This document shows positions 1-6,866 of a DNA stretch of 15,944 nt, in pieces. How positions within the stretch are numbered: the first letter of the stretch is position 1; the number at the start of each line of letters is the position of its first letter. The DNA lies in the NCBI GenBank assembly GCA_050943435.1, contig JBMNPE010000032.1:1-15944 (forward strand), read 5' to 3'. This DNA comes from RGIG5675 sp050943435 (GTDB taxonomy: Bacteria; Bacillota; Clostridia; Oscillospirales; Ruminococcaceae). A model generated the notes under the pieces. It was given only the letters and a program-made list of their open reading frames with translations. It was not told the origin of the DNA and searched no databases. The position numbers and the translations under genes are program-made.

Positions 1-297
1 TATATTGGGGTTGGTAATGTAATAGCTGAACAGAAGGGAATCTAGGAGTTCACTGTCTGGCTTGCTGCGTACATATGTCCCATTGCCCACTTTTATGTCG
101 ACGATTCCTAGTGCAGAGAGGATCTTCATGGCCTCCCTTACGGACCCACGGCTGACACCCAGACCCTGGGAAATTTCCAGTTCGTTCGGGATTTTATCTC
201 CCGGCTTGAGCTTGCCGTCTATGAGAAGCTGCTTTATTGAATTGATTACTACATCGACAGCAGATTCCCTCTTGCTATAAGTAAAAAAATCACTCAT
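1..297 (-). CDS. FadR/GntR-family transcriptional regulator, N-terminal part
   Basis: The first 99 codons of a DNA-binding regulator are visible; the rest lies beyond the left edge. Residues about 13-75 form the GntR winged helix-turn-helix: IKQLLIDGKLKPGDKIPNE, then ISQGLGVSRGSVREAMKIL (recognition helix with SRGSVREA), then a wing ending in GNGTYV. The start of the following helical region, as in the FadR subfamily (FCD or related effector domain), is only just reached, so the effector domain cannot be classified. The ATG at 297-295 is preceded on this strand by AAGGAA at good spacing. It is divergent from glycerate kinase with 168 bp between the starts, the usual layout for a local regulator of a catabolic operon. 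The inference is that it controls the glycerate/C4-acid genes to its right. The subfamily and its effector are unknown. Confidence 0.88.
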   Translation of the reverse strand, partial: MSDFFTYSKRESAVDVVINSIKQLLIDGKLKPGDKIPNELEISQGLGVSRGSVREAMKILSALGIVDIKVGNGTYVRSKPDSELLDSLLFSYYITNPNI

Positions 298-328
298 AAC
301 CAAATTCCTTAATGTAACAATAATTTAT

Positions 329-406
329 TGTATGATGTCAAACCATTAAGTATTATAGCATCAAGTATTCATTATTTTTGCATATTCCAGCAAATATCGA
401 TATAGA
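329..406 (+). promoter_or_regulatory. Divergent AT-rich promoter region of the glycerate operon
   Basis: Two candidate sigma-A promoters point to glycerate kinase: TTGTAT (329-334), 16 nt, TATTAT (351-356); and TTGCAT (379-384), 16 nt, TATAGA (401-406). A short inverted pair TGATG (333-337) / CATCA (359-363) flanks the first -10 box and could be part of an operator for the divergent GntR-type regulator, but the symmetry is weak. TTGACA is present on the minus strand (341-336), without a good -10 box downstream. Which promoter is used is not decidable from sequence. Confidence 0.4.
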
Positions 407-465
407 AATATTTATTAAAAATTGGGCTTTTTGCCATATAAAATTTTTCAGAAGGAGAACAATAA

Positions 466-1632
466 ATGAGGATTCTGTTTGCATCTGATTCTTTTAAAGG
501 GGCTCTTACCAGTTCTGAGACAATAACACTTCTGAAAAGTGCGGCAGAGAAAGTATTCCCAGATTGTGAGACTATAGGAGTTCCTGTTGCTGATGGTGGA
601 GAGGGGACTACAGAAGCAGTCGTTAAGGCGACGGGAGGCTCTATTGTCAGTGTCAAGGTTCACGGACCTCTTATGGAAGAAGAAACTGCATACTACGGAG
701 CCCTATCGGGAGGCAGGGCTGTTTTTGAGATGGCATCCGCTTCAGGTCTTCCCCTTGTCCCGAGAAACCAGAGAAATCCCATGAAGGCCACTTCATACGG
801 AACAGGTGAGCTAATGAGCAGAGTACTCGATGACGGATACAGAAAGATAAGCGTCGCTGTGGGCGGTTCGGCGACTAATGACGGGGGTATGGGATTTGCC
901 TCTGCCCTCGGTGTGAGATTCCTCGACAAAGACGGCAATGTCCTTGCCGGGACCGGCGAGAACCTGATAAAGATCAGGAACATAGATGTGAGCGGCATTA
1001 AGCCAGAGCTTAAAGATGCCGAAATAAGCGTCATGTGCGACGTGAGAAACCCTCTGTGCGGACCCGAAGGAGCTTCAAGGGTATACGGACCTCAAAAAGG
1101 AGCACGGGGAAGAATGATCGAGGAACTCGAGGCGGGAATGGAAAATTACAGGGACGTTGTAAAAAGACAGTTCGGAATTGACCTGGATGAATGCCCTGGT
1201 TCCGGAGCCGCTGGAGGACTCTCTTCGGCACTCATGGTGTTTGCAGGGGCAAAACTGTGCTCCGGGATCGATTCAGTGCTGGATCTGATAGGATTCGATA
1301 AACTGCTGGAAGGAACGGATCTCTGCATTACAGGGGAGGGAAGGACTGACAGGCAGTCTGCATACGGAAAGGTTCTCCAGGGAGTAGGAGATCGGGCCAA
1401 GGCTCACGGAGTTCCAGTGATAGCCCTGAGCGGTTCTGTAGGTGAAGGATATTATGAAATCTTAAGCCATGGCATCGATGCCGTGCTGACAACTGTAGAC
1501 AGGCAGATGACTCTGAGTGACGCCCTCAGGGAAGCAGGAGATATGTATTCGAGGGCTGCTGAAATGATGTTCAGAACAGTAAAGACAGGAATGGACATTC
1601 AGAAAAGACTGAGCGAGAAGAAACTTATCTGA
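466..1632 (+). CDS. garK: Glycerate 2-kinase (GarK/GlxK family)
   Basis: This cytoplasmic enzyme phosphorylates D-glycerate with ATP, giving 2-phosphoglycerate in the GarK/GlxK branch, which then enters lower glycolysis. The 388-residue length is normal for this family (Pfam Gly_kinase). Family hallmarks are visible in order: the N-terminal DSFKGALTS, PVADGGEGT near residue 42-50, VAVGGSATNDGGMGFASALG near 125-145, PGSGAAGGLS near 244, and ITGEGRTDRQSAYGKV near 288-303. The ATG is supported by GAAGGAG at 451-457. It is the first gene of a rightward operon with garR and an OtnK-type kinase, divergent from a GntR-type regulator. The symbol garK rather than glxK is a convention; the two are paralogous in E. 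coli. Confidence 0.93.
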   Translation: MRILFASDSFKGALTSSETITLLKSAAEKVFPDCETIGVPVADGGEGTTEAVVKATGGSIVSVKVHGPLMEEETAYYGALSGGRAVFEMASASGLPLVPRNQRNPMKATSYGTGELMSRVLDDGYRKISVAVGGSATNDGGMGFASALGVRFLDKDGNVLAGTGENLIKIRNIDVSGIKPELKDAEISVMCDVRNPLCGPEGASRVYGPQKGARGRMIEELEAGMENYRDVVKRQFGIDLDECPGSGAAGGLSSALMVFAGAKLCSGIDSVLDLIGFDKLLEGTDLCITGEGRTDRQSAYGKVLQGVGDRAKAHGVPVIALSGSVGEGYYEILSHGIDAVLTTVDRQMTLSDALREAGDMYSRAAEMMFRTVKTGMDIQKRLSEKKLI

Positions 1633-1660
1633 TTGATCTATATTCTGATGCATCATTACT

Positions 1661-1680
1661 AAGAGATCACAAGTTCTCTT
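1661..1680 (+). other. Small stem-loop between glycerate kinase and garR
   Basis: AAGAGA (1661-1666) and TCTCTT (1675-1680) form a 6-bp stem with an 8-nt loop, followed by ATTTT. It is too weak for a confident terminator; it could attenuate transcription or protect the upstream message end. Confidence 0.3.
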
Positions 1681-1744
1681 ATTTTGAGGATATGATTAGA
1701 TAAAAAAGAATTTCATGCAGATACATAGAAGGAGAATTGAAAAA

Positions 1745-2638
1745 ATGAAGGTCGGATTTATCGGGCTTGGAATAATGGGAAGACCAATGGCGAAAAACCT
1801 GCTGAAGGCTGGTATTCAGCTCATGGTATCGGATCTGAACCAGGAGGCCGTCAATAATGTAGCCGCCTGCGGAGCAGAGGCAGGCAGTTATGCTGATATT
1901 GGGAAGAGCTGCGATATCGTCATCACGATGCTGCCTAATGGAGCCATTGTGCAGAGTGTTTTGTTTGGAGAAAACGGTGTCGCGGGAACGCTGACCAAAG
2001 GGAAACTGGTCTGCGACATGTCTAGCGTTACCGCTAAAGAAAGCCAGACATGCTACAACAAGCTCAAGGAAATCGGAGTCGGATTTGTGGATGCACCGGT
2101 GAGCGGCGGGGAACCGGGAGCCGTTGCAGGAACTCTTGCAATCATGTGCGGAGGCGACGAGGCCGACTTTGACAGAATGAAGCCGCTGTTCGACATTCTG
2201 GGAAGCAGTGCCGAACTCATAGGCGGAAGCGGCTCTGGCAGCATTACCAAGCTGGCAAACCAGGTCATAGTAAACCTCAACATCATAGCTGTTTCCGAGG
2301 CACTCGTGCTGGCAGTCAAGGCAGGGGTAGACCCGATGAAGGTATACAAGGCCATCCGCGGCGGACTTGCCGGGTCAGCAGTTCTTGACGCAAAGGCTCC
2401 AATGATGTGCGCCAGGAACTTTGTGCCCGGTGGAAAGATCAGCATAAATCACAAGGATATCAAAAATGTGCTTGCGACAGCCCATGAACTCGACGTGCCT
2501 ATGCCTTTTACTGCACAGCTGTTTGAGGTTCAGCAGGCACTCAAGGCAAACGGCCACTTCAACGATGACCACAGCGGATATGTCCAGTATTTTGAGAAAC
2601 TTGCCGGCGTCGAGGTAAAATCGGACACTACTGAATGA
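1745..2638 (+). CDS. garR: 2-hydroxy-3-oxopropionate (tartronate semialdehyde) reductase
   Basis: This NAD(P)H-dependent enzyme reduces tartronate semialdehyde to D-glycerate, which the preceding kinase would phosphorylate. The 297 residues match the beta-hydroxyacid dehydrogenase family. The N-terminal Rossmann fold begins MKVGFIGLGIMGRPMAKNLL. The substrate-binding motif DAPVSGGEPGAVAGTL lies near residue 117-132, and the catalytic Lys near 170 sits in GSGSITKLANQVIVNLN. IRGGLAGSAVLDAKAPM near 208-224 is very close to E. coli GarR as remembered, which favours GarR over the related threonate or 3-hydroxyisobutyrate dehydrogenases. The start was placed at 1745, where AAGGAG at 1729-1734 fits and the family N-terminus begins; an in-frame ATG at 1715 lies upstream of that ribosome binding site. 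The gap to the kinase gene is 112 nt. Confidence 0.92.
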   Translation: MKVGFIGLGIMGRPMAKNLLKAGIQLMVSDLNQEAVNNVAACGAEAGSYADIGKSCDIVITMLPNGAIVQSVLFGENGVAGTLTKGKLVCDMSSVTAKESQTCYNKLKEIGVGFVDAPVSGGEPGAVAGTLAIMCGGDEADFDRMKPLFDILGSSAELIGGSGSGSITKLANQVIVNLNIIAVSEALVLAVKAGVDPMKVYKAIRGGLAGSAVLDAKAPMMCARNFVPGGKISINHKDIKNVLATAHELDVPMPFTAQLFEVQQALKANGHFNDDHSGYVQYFEKLAGVEVKSDTTE

Positions 2639-2723
2639 CCCCGGATTCAGATATCTCCGGTTCCCAGTCGAGTATTTATTTAGATCTGCTGTACACACAA
2701 TTGGCAACCACCAGTTCAGTGCA

Positions 2724-2745
2724 TCGCTTCTATATATGAAAGCGA
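2724..2745 (+). other. Stem-loop in the leader of the OtnK-type kinase gene
   Basis: TCGCTT (2724-2729) pairs with AAGCGA (2740-2745) across a 10-nt AT-rich loop, 36 nt before the start codon of the next gene and upstream of its TGGAGTG ribosome binding site. It may be an mRNA-processing or stability element. Nothing else was recognised in the 143-nt gap apart from a short CCGGA/TCCGG pair just after the garR stop. Confidence 0.25.
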
Positions 2746-2781
2746 GTTTGCTGGATAACATAATCTGGAGTGAATATTTAA

Positions 2782-4215
2782 ATGTCAGAAAAAACTATCA
2801 GCTCTTCGGTACTAAAAAGCTATGCACCTGTGGATGAAGCAAAACTGGACGAGCTGCTTGCAGAGGAAATCAGTAGCAGCCGCATTAAATTTGTTGTCCT
2901 GGACGATGACCCAACCGGGGTGCAGACCGTACATGATATCAATGTGTACACTGACTGGGAAGTGGACTCATTAGTTAAAGGATTTAAAGAGGACAACACG
3001 CTATTCTATGTGCTTACAAACAGCCGCGGGATGACGGCAGCCGAGACGACGAAAATCCATCACGAGATCATAGCAAATACAGCAAAGGCTGCTGAAATCA
3101 CAGGCACAAACTACCTGTTCATTTCAAGAAGCGATTCGACGCTCCGCGGACACTATCCACTGGAGACGGAACTGTTGTGGAAAGGCATTGAGGATACAGG
3201 CAAAAAAGTAGATGGTGAAATTCTCTTCCCGTTTTTCAAAGAAGGCGGCCGCTTCACCATCAACAATACTCACTATGTGCAATACGGAAATAAGCTCATC
3301 CCCGCAGCCCAGACAGAGTTCGCAAAGGACAAGACCTTCGGATACAGCCATTCTGATATACCCGGATATATTGAGGAGAAGACCGGAGGCAGGTTTAAGG
3401 CTGCCGATGTGACATGCATTTCCCTTGATGACCTTCGCGCAGTAAATCTTGATAAGATCACAGACCAGCTGATGCAAGTCAGTGATTTTAACAAGGTCTG
3501 TGTAAACGCAGTTGACTACTGTGATGTGAAGGCTTTCTGCATCGCACTGTACCGTGCCATTTCAAGGGGAAAAACATTTTTGTTCCGGACAGCTGCGAGT
3601 TTTGTAAAGGTAGTGGGAGGGATTCCCGATCGTCCACTCCTGACCAGAAGCGATATGGTTACAATACCGAGCAGCAACGGCGGCATTGTGGTTGTCGGCA
3701 GCCACACCGAAAAGACCACTGCTCAGCTTGAAGAACTCCTGAAGCTTCCAGATGTTGTGCCGGTAGAGTTCCATTCGGGGCTGGTCCTCATAGGCGATGA
3801 TGCTTTTTACGGAGAAGTCGCAAGGTGTGTTGCCCAGGAAGAAAAGATCATTCTCTCAGGTAAAACAGCTGTGTGCTATACGGAGCGGAAACTGCTTACT
3901 GTTGAAGGCGACACAAAGGAATCCGCTCTTCTGCGTTCCGTGAAAATCAGCGACGGAGTACAGAAACTGGTAGGGGATCTGAAATGCGTGCCTGCCTTCG
4001 TTATCGCTAAAGGCGGAATTACATCTTCTGATGTAGGAACGAAGGCGCTGAAGGTGAAGTGTGCAAAAGTCCTCGGTCAGATACTTCCCGGCATACCTGT
4101 ATGGCAGACAGGCGCTGAAAGCAAATTTTCTGCAACGCCGTATGTTATTTTCCCTGGTAATGTAGGAGATGATGCTGCACTAAGAAAAGCTGTGGAAATC
4201 CTTGCAGGACGTTAG
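2782..4215 (+). CDS. Four-carbon acid sugar kinase family protein (DUF1537/OtnK-like)
   Basis: This is an ATP-dependent kinase of the former DUF1537 family, whose characterised members (OtnK, DtnK) phosphorylate 3-oxo-tetronates or D-threonate in C4 sugar-acid breakdown. At 477 residues it is close to, or slightly longer than, usual. The N-terminal substrate domain shows VVLDDDPTGVQTVHD near residue 38-52, the family signature FISRSDSTLRGHYPLE near 113-128, and a Phe-rich segment FPFFKEGGRFTINN near 149-162. The C-terminal nucleotide domain shows VVVGSHTEKTTAQ near 303 and FVIAKGGITSSDVG near 407-420. The start has a TGGAGTG site 11 nt upstream. The actual substrate is unknown: no partner aldolase, isomerase or PdxA2 is in view, and the neighbours handle glycerate and tartronate semialdehyde. 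The family call is firm, the specific reaction is not. Confidence 0.88.
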   Translation: MSEKTISSSVLKSYAPVDEAKLDELLAEEISSSRIKFVVLDDDPTGVQTVHDINVYTDWEVDSLVKGFKEDNTLFYVLTNSRGMTAAETTKIHHEIIANTAKAAEITGTNYLFISRSDSTLRGHYPLETELLWKGIEDTGKKVDGEILFPFFKEGGRFTINNTHYVQYGNKLIPAAQTEFAKDKTFGYSHSDIPGYIEEKTGGRFKAADVTCISLDDLRAVNLDKITDQLMQVSDFNKVCVNAVDYCDVKAFCIALYRAISRGKTFLFRTAASFVKVVGGIPDRPLLTRSDMVTIPSSNGGIVVVGSHTEKTTAQLEELLKLPDVVPVEFHSGLVLIGDDAFYGEVARCVAQEEKIILSGKTAVCYTERKLLTVEGDTKESALLRSVKISDGVQKLVGDLKCVPAFVIAKGGITSSDVGTKALKVKCAKVLGQILPGIPVWQTGAESKFSATPYVIFPGNVGDDAALRKAVEILAGR

Positions 4216-4236
4216 ATAGGAATTTTATATCAAAAT

Positions 4237-4279
4237 GATGATTTCCAATGCTCTAAGTAACAGCATTGAAGCAATCATC
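4237..4279 (+). terminator. Interrupted stem-loop after the glycerate operon, possible terminator
   Basis: GATGATT (4237-4243) pairs with AATCATC (4273-4279), and inside it CAATGCT (4246-4252) pairs with AGCATTG (4262-4268) around a 9-nt loop, with a small internal loop between the two helices. It begins about 20 nt after the stop of the last operon gene. No U-run follows, so it may be a 3' end stabiliser or a Rho-type end rather than a true intrinsic terminator. Confidence 0.45.
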
Positions 4280-4428
4280 TGCCAGGTTTCAATACTAAAG
4301 TTCTACCGTTAAAACAATTATTTCCACGAGAGAAAAAGACATTCAGACATGGAAGAAAAGGAACGTCTATCATTCAGCATTAAAGAAGTGGTGGCCTCAA
4401 ATCGAGTGATGGTAGAATTTTCTCAGAT

Positions 4429-4448
4429 GGGGGAGGTTTCCCTCCCCC
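4429..4448. terminator. GC-rich hairpin, possibly bidirectional terminator
   Basis: GGGGGAGG (4429-4436) pairs perfectly with CCTCCCCC (4441-4448) around a TTTC loop. On the plus strand it is followed by a C/T-rich but not purely T tract; on the minus strand it stands just after the stop codon of the small hydrophobic frame at 4457-4544. That placement is what a type I toxin mRNA would have at its 3' end. Confidence 0.5.
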
Positions 4449-4456
4449 CTTGTGCC

Positions 4457-4544
4457 TCACTTTCTTCTGTTGCTTACTGCAATCATTATCGAGGTTATTA
4501 GATTTATGATTACTGCGAGGAGAGTGAGGATTTTTTATACCCAT
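4457..4544 (-). pseudogene. Possible small hydrophobic toxin-like peptide gene, frame-disrupted
   Basis: On the minus strand the 25 codons from 4534 to 4460 encode KILTLLAVIINLITSIMIAV followed by SNRRK and a TGA stop (4459-4457). This is one hydrophobic helix with a short Arg/Lys tail, the general build of type I toxins such as the Fst-like or holin-like peptides. The frame has no start codon: TAA lies immediately upstream. However, an ATG at 4544-4542 runs into an A6 tract (T6 on the plus strand, 4531-4536), and removing one A would join MGIK to the hydrophobic frame as a 28-residue peptide. No clear ribosome binding site precedes that ATG. A GC hairpin follows the stop within 10 nt. It could be a decayed toxin, a slippage-controlled one, a sequencing error, or chance. 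I do not recognise a specific family. Confidence 0.33.
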
Positions 4545-4820
4545 AAGCAACTATAACCACAGATATTAATAAGAACCTAATTAACCACACAACAACCAAA
4601 AATACAGGATATGCAAACAGATGGATACAAAATGAGCCTAATGCAGGAAGCGTTCACATTTATGTTTATAGAAAAAATTATAAGAACACTTGCACAGATC
4701 TTCGTCTTTAATTGCTGTAGTGAAAGTGTTTAATGAATATATTAAAGAGTATTGTTATGTATGAAAGCGTTGAACTCTATTCTGGTGGAGATATATGAGA
4801 TGGGAGATAGAAATCTCCTG

Positions 4821-4851
4821 AAAAAAACCTGAAGCTTTTTTTAGCTTCAGG
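4821..4851 (-). terminator. Intrinsic terminator of the leftward membrane-protein gene
   Basis: Read on the minus strand, CCTGAAGCT (4851-4843) pairs with AGCTTCAGG (4836-4828) around a 6-A loop, and the right arm is followed directly by seven T (4827-4821). This is a textbook Rho-independent terminator lying about 55 nt after the stop of the 4907-5542 gene. Confidence 0.88.
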
Positions 4852-4906
4852 CTTATAACTGTGCGTTTCTTAGAGTCGGGATGCAGAGATCAATGCCTCT
4901 ATTTCA

Positions 4907-5542
4907 TTAATTGAGCGGCACAAATATCAGCAGGATCGTTATCAAAAATGATAAACCGGAAAATACCATGGCAAGTATTGCTTTGGTCTTCTTTCTGGTC
5001 TTGAGTCCCGGGATAGCAAAGCAGAATATGAGTATATACAGTATTATCCCGTAGGATATCCCGAAGAACGAGAGGACAAGCCCTGCGAGGGAAATCCAGA
5101 ATGCTGCTTCCGCATACTTTTCGTTCTTGGTCACGACATCCTTCTGCATTGCCTCTGCCAGCCCGCTGAGGCTGCCTGTCCCATTGCCCTGGGCCTGATT
5201 CTGAACCTGGCCTGTCTCTCCGACTGTGGAATTTATAGAGTTCAGCAGCTCGCTTATTATCGTCTTGTACGACCTCGCCGCCATGCTGGTGGAGATGTCA
5301 TCAATCTTGAAAAACTTCTTCCTGCTCACAATGAAGGCCGCTATCGAGACGCTTCCTCCGCTTATGCTGTACTGGAAGCCCATGTTTCCATAGAGCGGAT
5401 CGACGCTGTAGTACATGTCCTCTCCCAGCTTGTTCTGCAGGGAAAAATTGTATTTTCTGAGCCAGTCTTCTATTACAGAGTTCACCTGCGCAGCCTTGGC
5501 AGGATCGATAGTAAAGCTGTAGATTGATTTGCCGACGTCCAT
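4907..5542 (-). CDS. Hypothetical membrane protein with DUF4190-like C-terminus
   Basis: Unknown function. The 211-residue product has a soluble N-terminal region (about 1-108) with no signal peptide and a mixed alpha/beta look. A Gln/Asn/Gly-rich linker follows (about 109-124), then a polar helix to 143 and two hydrophobic segments at about 144-177 and 187-208, separated by the basic loop LKTRKKTKA. The hydrophobic pair with an intervening basic loop resembles DUF4190-type membrane domains; this is a resemblance, not a firm assignment. The start was set at the ATG 5542-5540, which has GGGGG 8 nt upstream; a TTG five codons earlier overlaps that site. It is read leftward like the upstream ornithine-cyclodeaminase-like gene but is separated by 112 nt and has its own promoter candidate and terminator, so it is probably monocistronic. 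The topology suggests a cytoplasmic N-domain anchored by a C-terminal hairpin. Confidence 0.75.
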   Translation of the reverse strand: MDVGKSIYSFTIDPAKAAQVNSVIEDWLRKYNFSLQNKLGEDMYYSVDPLYGNMGFQYSISGGSVSIAAFIVSRKKFFKIDDISTSMAARSYKTIISELLNSINSTVGETGQVQNQAQGNGTGSLSGLAEAMQKDVVTKNEKYAEAAFWISLAGLVLSFFGISYGIILYILIFCFAIPGLKTRKKTKAILAMVFSGLSFLITILLIFVPLN

Positions 5543-5565
5543 GTAACATGCCCCCAATGTAGATT

Positions 5566-5594
5566 CTTATAATAATTATCGACATCAGGGTAAA
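5566..5594 (-). promoter_or_regulatory. Candidate promoter of the membrane-protein gene
   Basis: On the minus strand TTTACC (5594-5589) and TATAAG (5571-5566) are separated by 17 nt, placing a start site about 20 nt before the GGGGG-led ATG at 5542. Both boxes are moderate matches to sigma-A. Confidence 0.4.
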
Positions 5595-5654
5595 TGGCTT
5601 ATTGCAGCTGAATCACAGCAATGTAAAATTTTTAATTCAATATATTCAGAATAT

Positions 5655-6752
5655 TCAGATTACACCGAGATCCCCGGCGAGCCTCACTATGAAGTCGTGC
5701 ACGTTGGAGAGGATGGTCGTCGCAGACAGGCTCCCGCGGTCTATCAGCTTATTCAGCACGAATTCGGAGGAATCGACGCAGTAGAAGTAGACCGGCCTCA
5801 CAGTCCCGTCCCCGAGGACCCGGAAAGACGGGGTCATGTTTCCGGTGGCAATCGTGTGCAGCATTGTAGCGAGGCAGATGACTGTCGTCGACTTCTTTAT
5901 GAACCCTCGCATCGCGTCTGCAGCGCGGGCCGAATCTGTGATGACTTCCGGAAGTGGGCCGTCGTCCCTTATGCTTCCTGCAAGGACGATGGGCACATGG
6001 TTCCTGACTGCGCTGTATATTATCCCGTCTTTAAGGCCGTGCTCCTCTATGAATGCAGGTATGGATCCTGACCGCCTCACCAGGTTTATCACATCCATGT
6101 GGTTGTAGTGCCCGTTCGGGACATTCTCGCCGGTGTAGATGTCCTGCCCTAGTGCAGTGTGCAGCAGGGCTCCTTCCAGGTCGTGGGTGGCGAGGGCATT
6201 CCCGGCCATGAGGCCGTGCGCGTAGCCGGCGTCTATTATTGCGCTCATGGCGTCCCTTGAGTCCGAGTCAAAGGAGAACGCGGGGCCCATCACCCACAGG
6301 ATGTTCCCGTGGTCCCTCTCGTATTTGAGAAGTTCGGCGAGGCTGTCGTAATCCTTGGAAAAGGAGGTTTCACGGCTCCTGTTCTGCCTGAAGAGGAACC
6401 TGTCGCCCGAGTCGTGCCCCGACTGGCCGAAACCGTCCGAATGAACATATATTCCGCACGAACCGTCTTCGGTGCGGCCAAGGGCCACCATGTCGCCCTT
6501 TTTCACGTTGCGCATCTCCACCACATCGAGGGATCCGTCCTGCCTCAGGACTATCTGGCTGTCCATCCTGCTCTCCGGAGCCAGTCTCCAGGACCCTCCT
6601 ATCCTGCAGTATTCAGGGAACATGGAGGTGCTGTGGAATCCTTCCGGCAGGACACCGTCGGCGGGGCATTCTGCAAAGGATACATCCGGAGCACTTCTTA
6701 GCGGTTCTGAATAGAAATCAGGGGCTGTGTATGCCGGAAGAGAGAATGACAT
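5655..6752 (-). CDS. LOR/SDH-domain ornithine cyclodeaminase-like protein (TIGR00300 / ArgZ C-terminal family)
   Basis: The 365-residue cytoplasmic protein matches the family found as archaeal ornithine cyclodeaminase and as the C-terminal half of cyanobacterial ArgZ/AgrE, which converts ornithine to proline and ammonia with NAD. Residues about 20-110 correspond to the LOR/SDH conserved region. The Rossmann-like core carries ILWVMGPAFSFD, then GLMAGNALATHDLEGALL, a TGENVPNGHYNH segment, VPIVLAGSIRDDGPLPEVIT and CLATMLHTIATGNM, all strongly conserved positions as I recall the family. It lacks the N-terminal arginine dihydrolase module of ArgZ, so it is the stand-alone form. AAGGAGG precedes the ATG. 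The gene is divergent from ylxM-ffh and has its own sigma-A promoter. A role in arginine/ornithine to proline fermentation is inferred; other members of the fold act on lysine-derived substrates, so the substrate is not certain. Confidence 0.82.
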   Translation of the reverse strand: MSFSLPAYTAPDFYSEPLRSAPDVSFAECPADGVLPEGFHSTSMFPEYCRIGGSWRLAPESRMDSQIVLRQDGSLDVVEMRNVKKGDMVALGRTEDGSCGIYVHSDGFGQSGHDSGDRFLFRQNRSRETSFSKDYDSLAELLKYERDHGNILWVMGPAFSFDSDSRDAMSAIIDAGYAHGLMAGNALATHDLEGALLHTALGQDIYTGENVPNGHYNHMDVINLVRRSGSIPAFIEEHGLKDGIIYSAVRNHVPIVLAGSIRDDGPLPEVITDSARAADAMRGFIKKSTTVICLATMLHTIATGNMTPSFRVLGDGTVRPVYFYCVDSSEFVLNKLIDRGSLSATTILSNVHDFIVRLAGDLGVI

Positions 6753-6809
6753 GGCTTCCTCCTTGTAAAAAGACTTTCCCGTATGCCGGATCTAGTGCCC
6801 GGCACCACC

Positions 6810-6838
6810 AATATATCATCGCGTGGAGCGGTTGACAA
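6810..6838 (-). promoter_or_regulatory. Sigma-A promoter of the ornithine cyclodeaminase-like gene
   Basis: On the minus strand TTGTCA (6838-6833) and TATATT (6815-6810) are separated by exactly 17 nt, each one mismatch from consensus. The -35 hexamer occupies almost the same bases as the -35 of the rightward ylxM promoter. Confidence 0.7.
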
Positions 6839-6860
6839 AGGGAGGCGAATATTATATAAT
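6832..6860 (+). promoter_or_regulatory. Perfect-consensus sigma-A promoter of the ylxM-ffh operon
   Basis: TTGACA (6832-6837), 17 nt, TATAAT (6855-6860). Both hexamers match consensus exactly, which predicts strong constitutive transcription of the SRP/ribosome-maturation operon with a start site near 6867. Confidence 0.9.
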
Positions 6861-6866
6861 CACATC

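Larger units (their letters stand above)
4280..4820. other. AT-rich stretch without an intact gene
   Basis: About 540 bases lack any convincing gene. The stretch contains the GC hairpin at 4429-4448 and the broken hydrophobic reading frame at 4457-4544 on the minus strand, both listed separately. A GGAGAT/ATCTCC stem (4803-4818) lies just before the terminator of the next leftward gene. No tRNA, insertion-sequence ends or riboswitch fold was recognised. The base composition is clearly more AT-rich than the core genes to the right, as often seen where small mobile or toxin elements have decayed. Confidence 0.6.

Noticed and set aside
4349..4501. Plus-strand 50-codon frame starting MEEKERLSFS
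   Set aside because: It has no good ribosome binding site, runs straight through the GC hairpin at 4429-4448 and reads the antisense of the hydrophobic frame; the composition after residue 28 looks like non-coding sequence.
5642..5658. ATATTCAG direct repeat at the end of the ornithine cyclodeaminase-like gene
   Set aside because: Only two short AT-rich copies overlapping a stop codon; likely chance.
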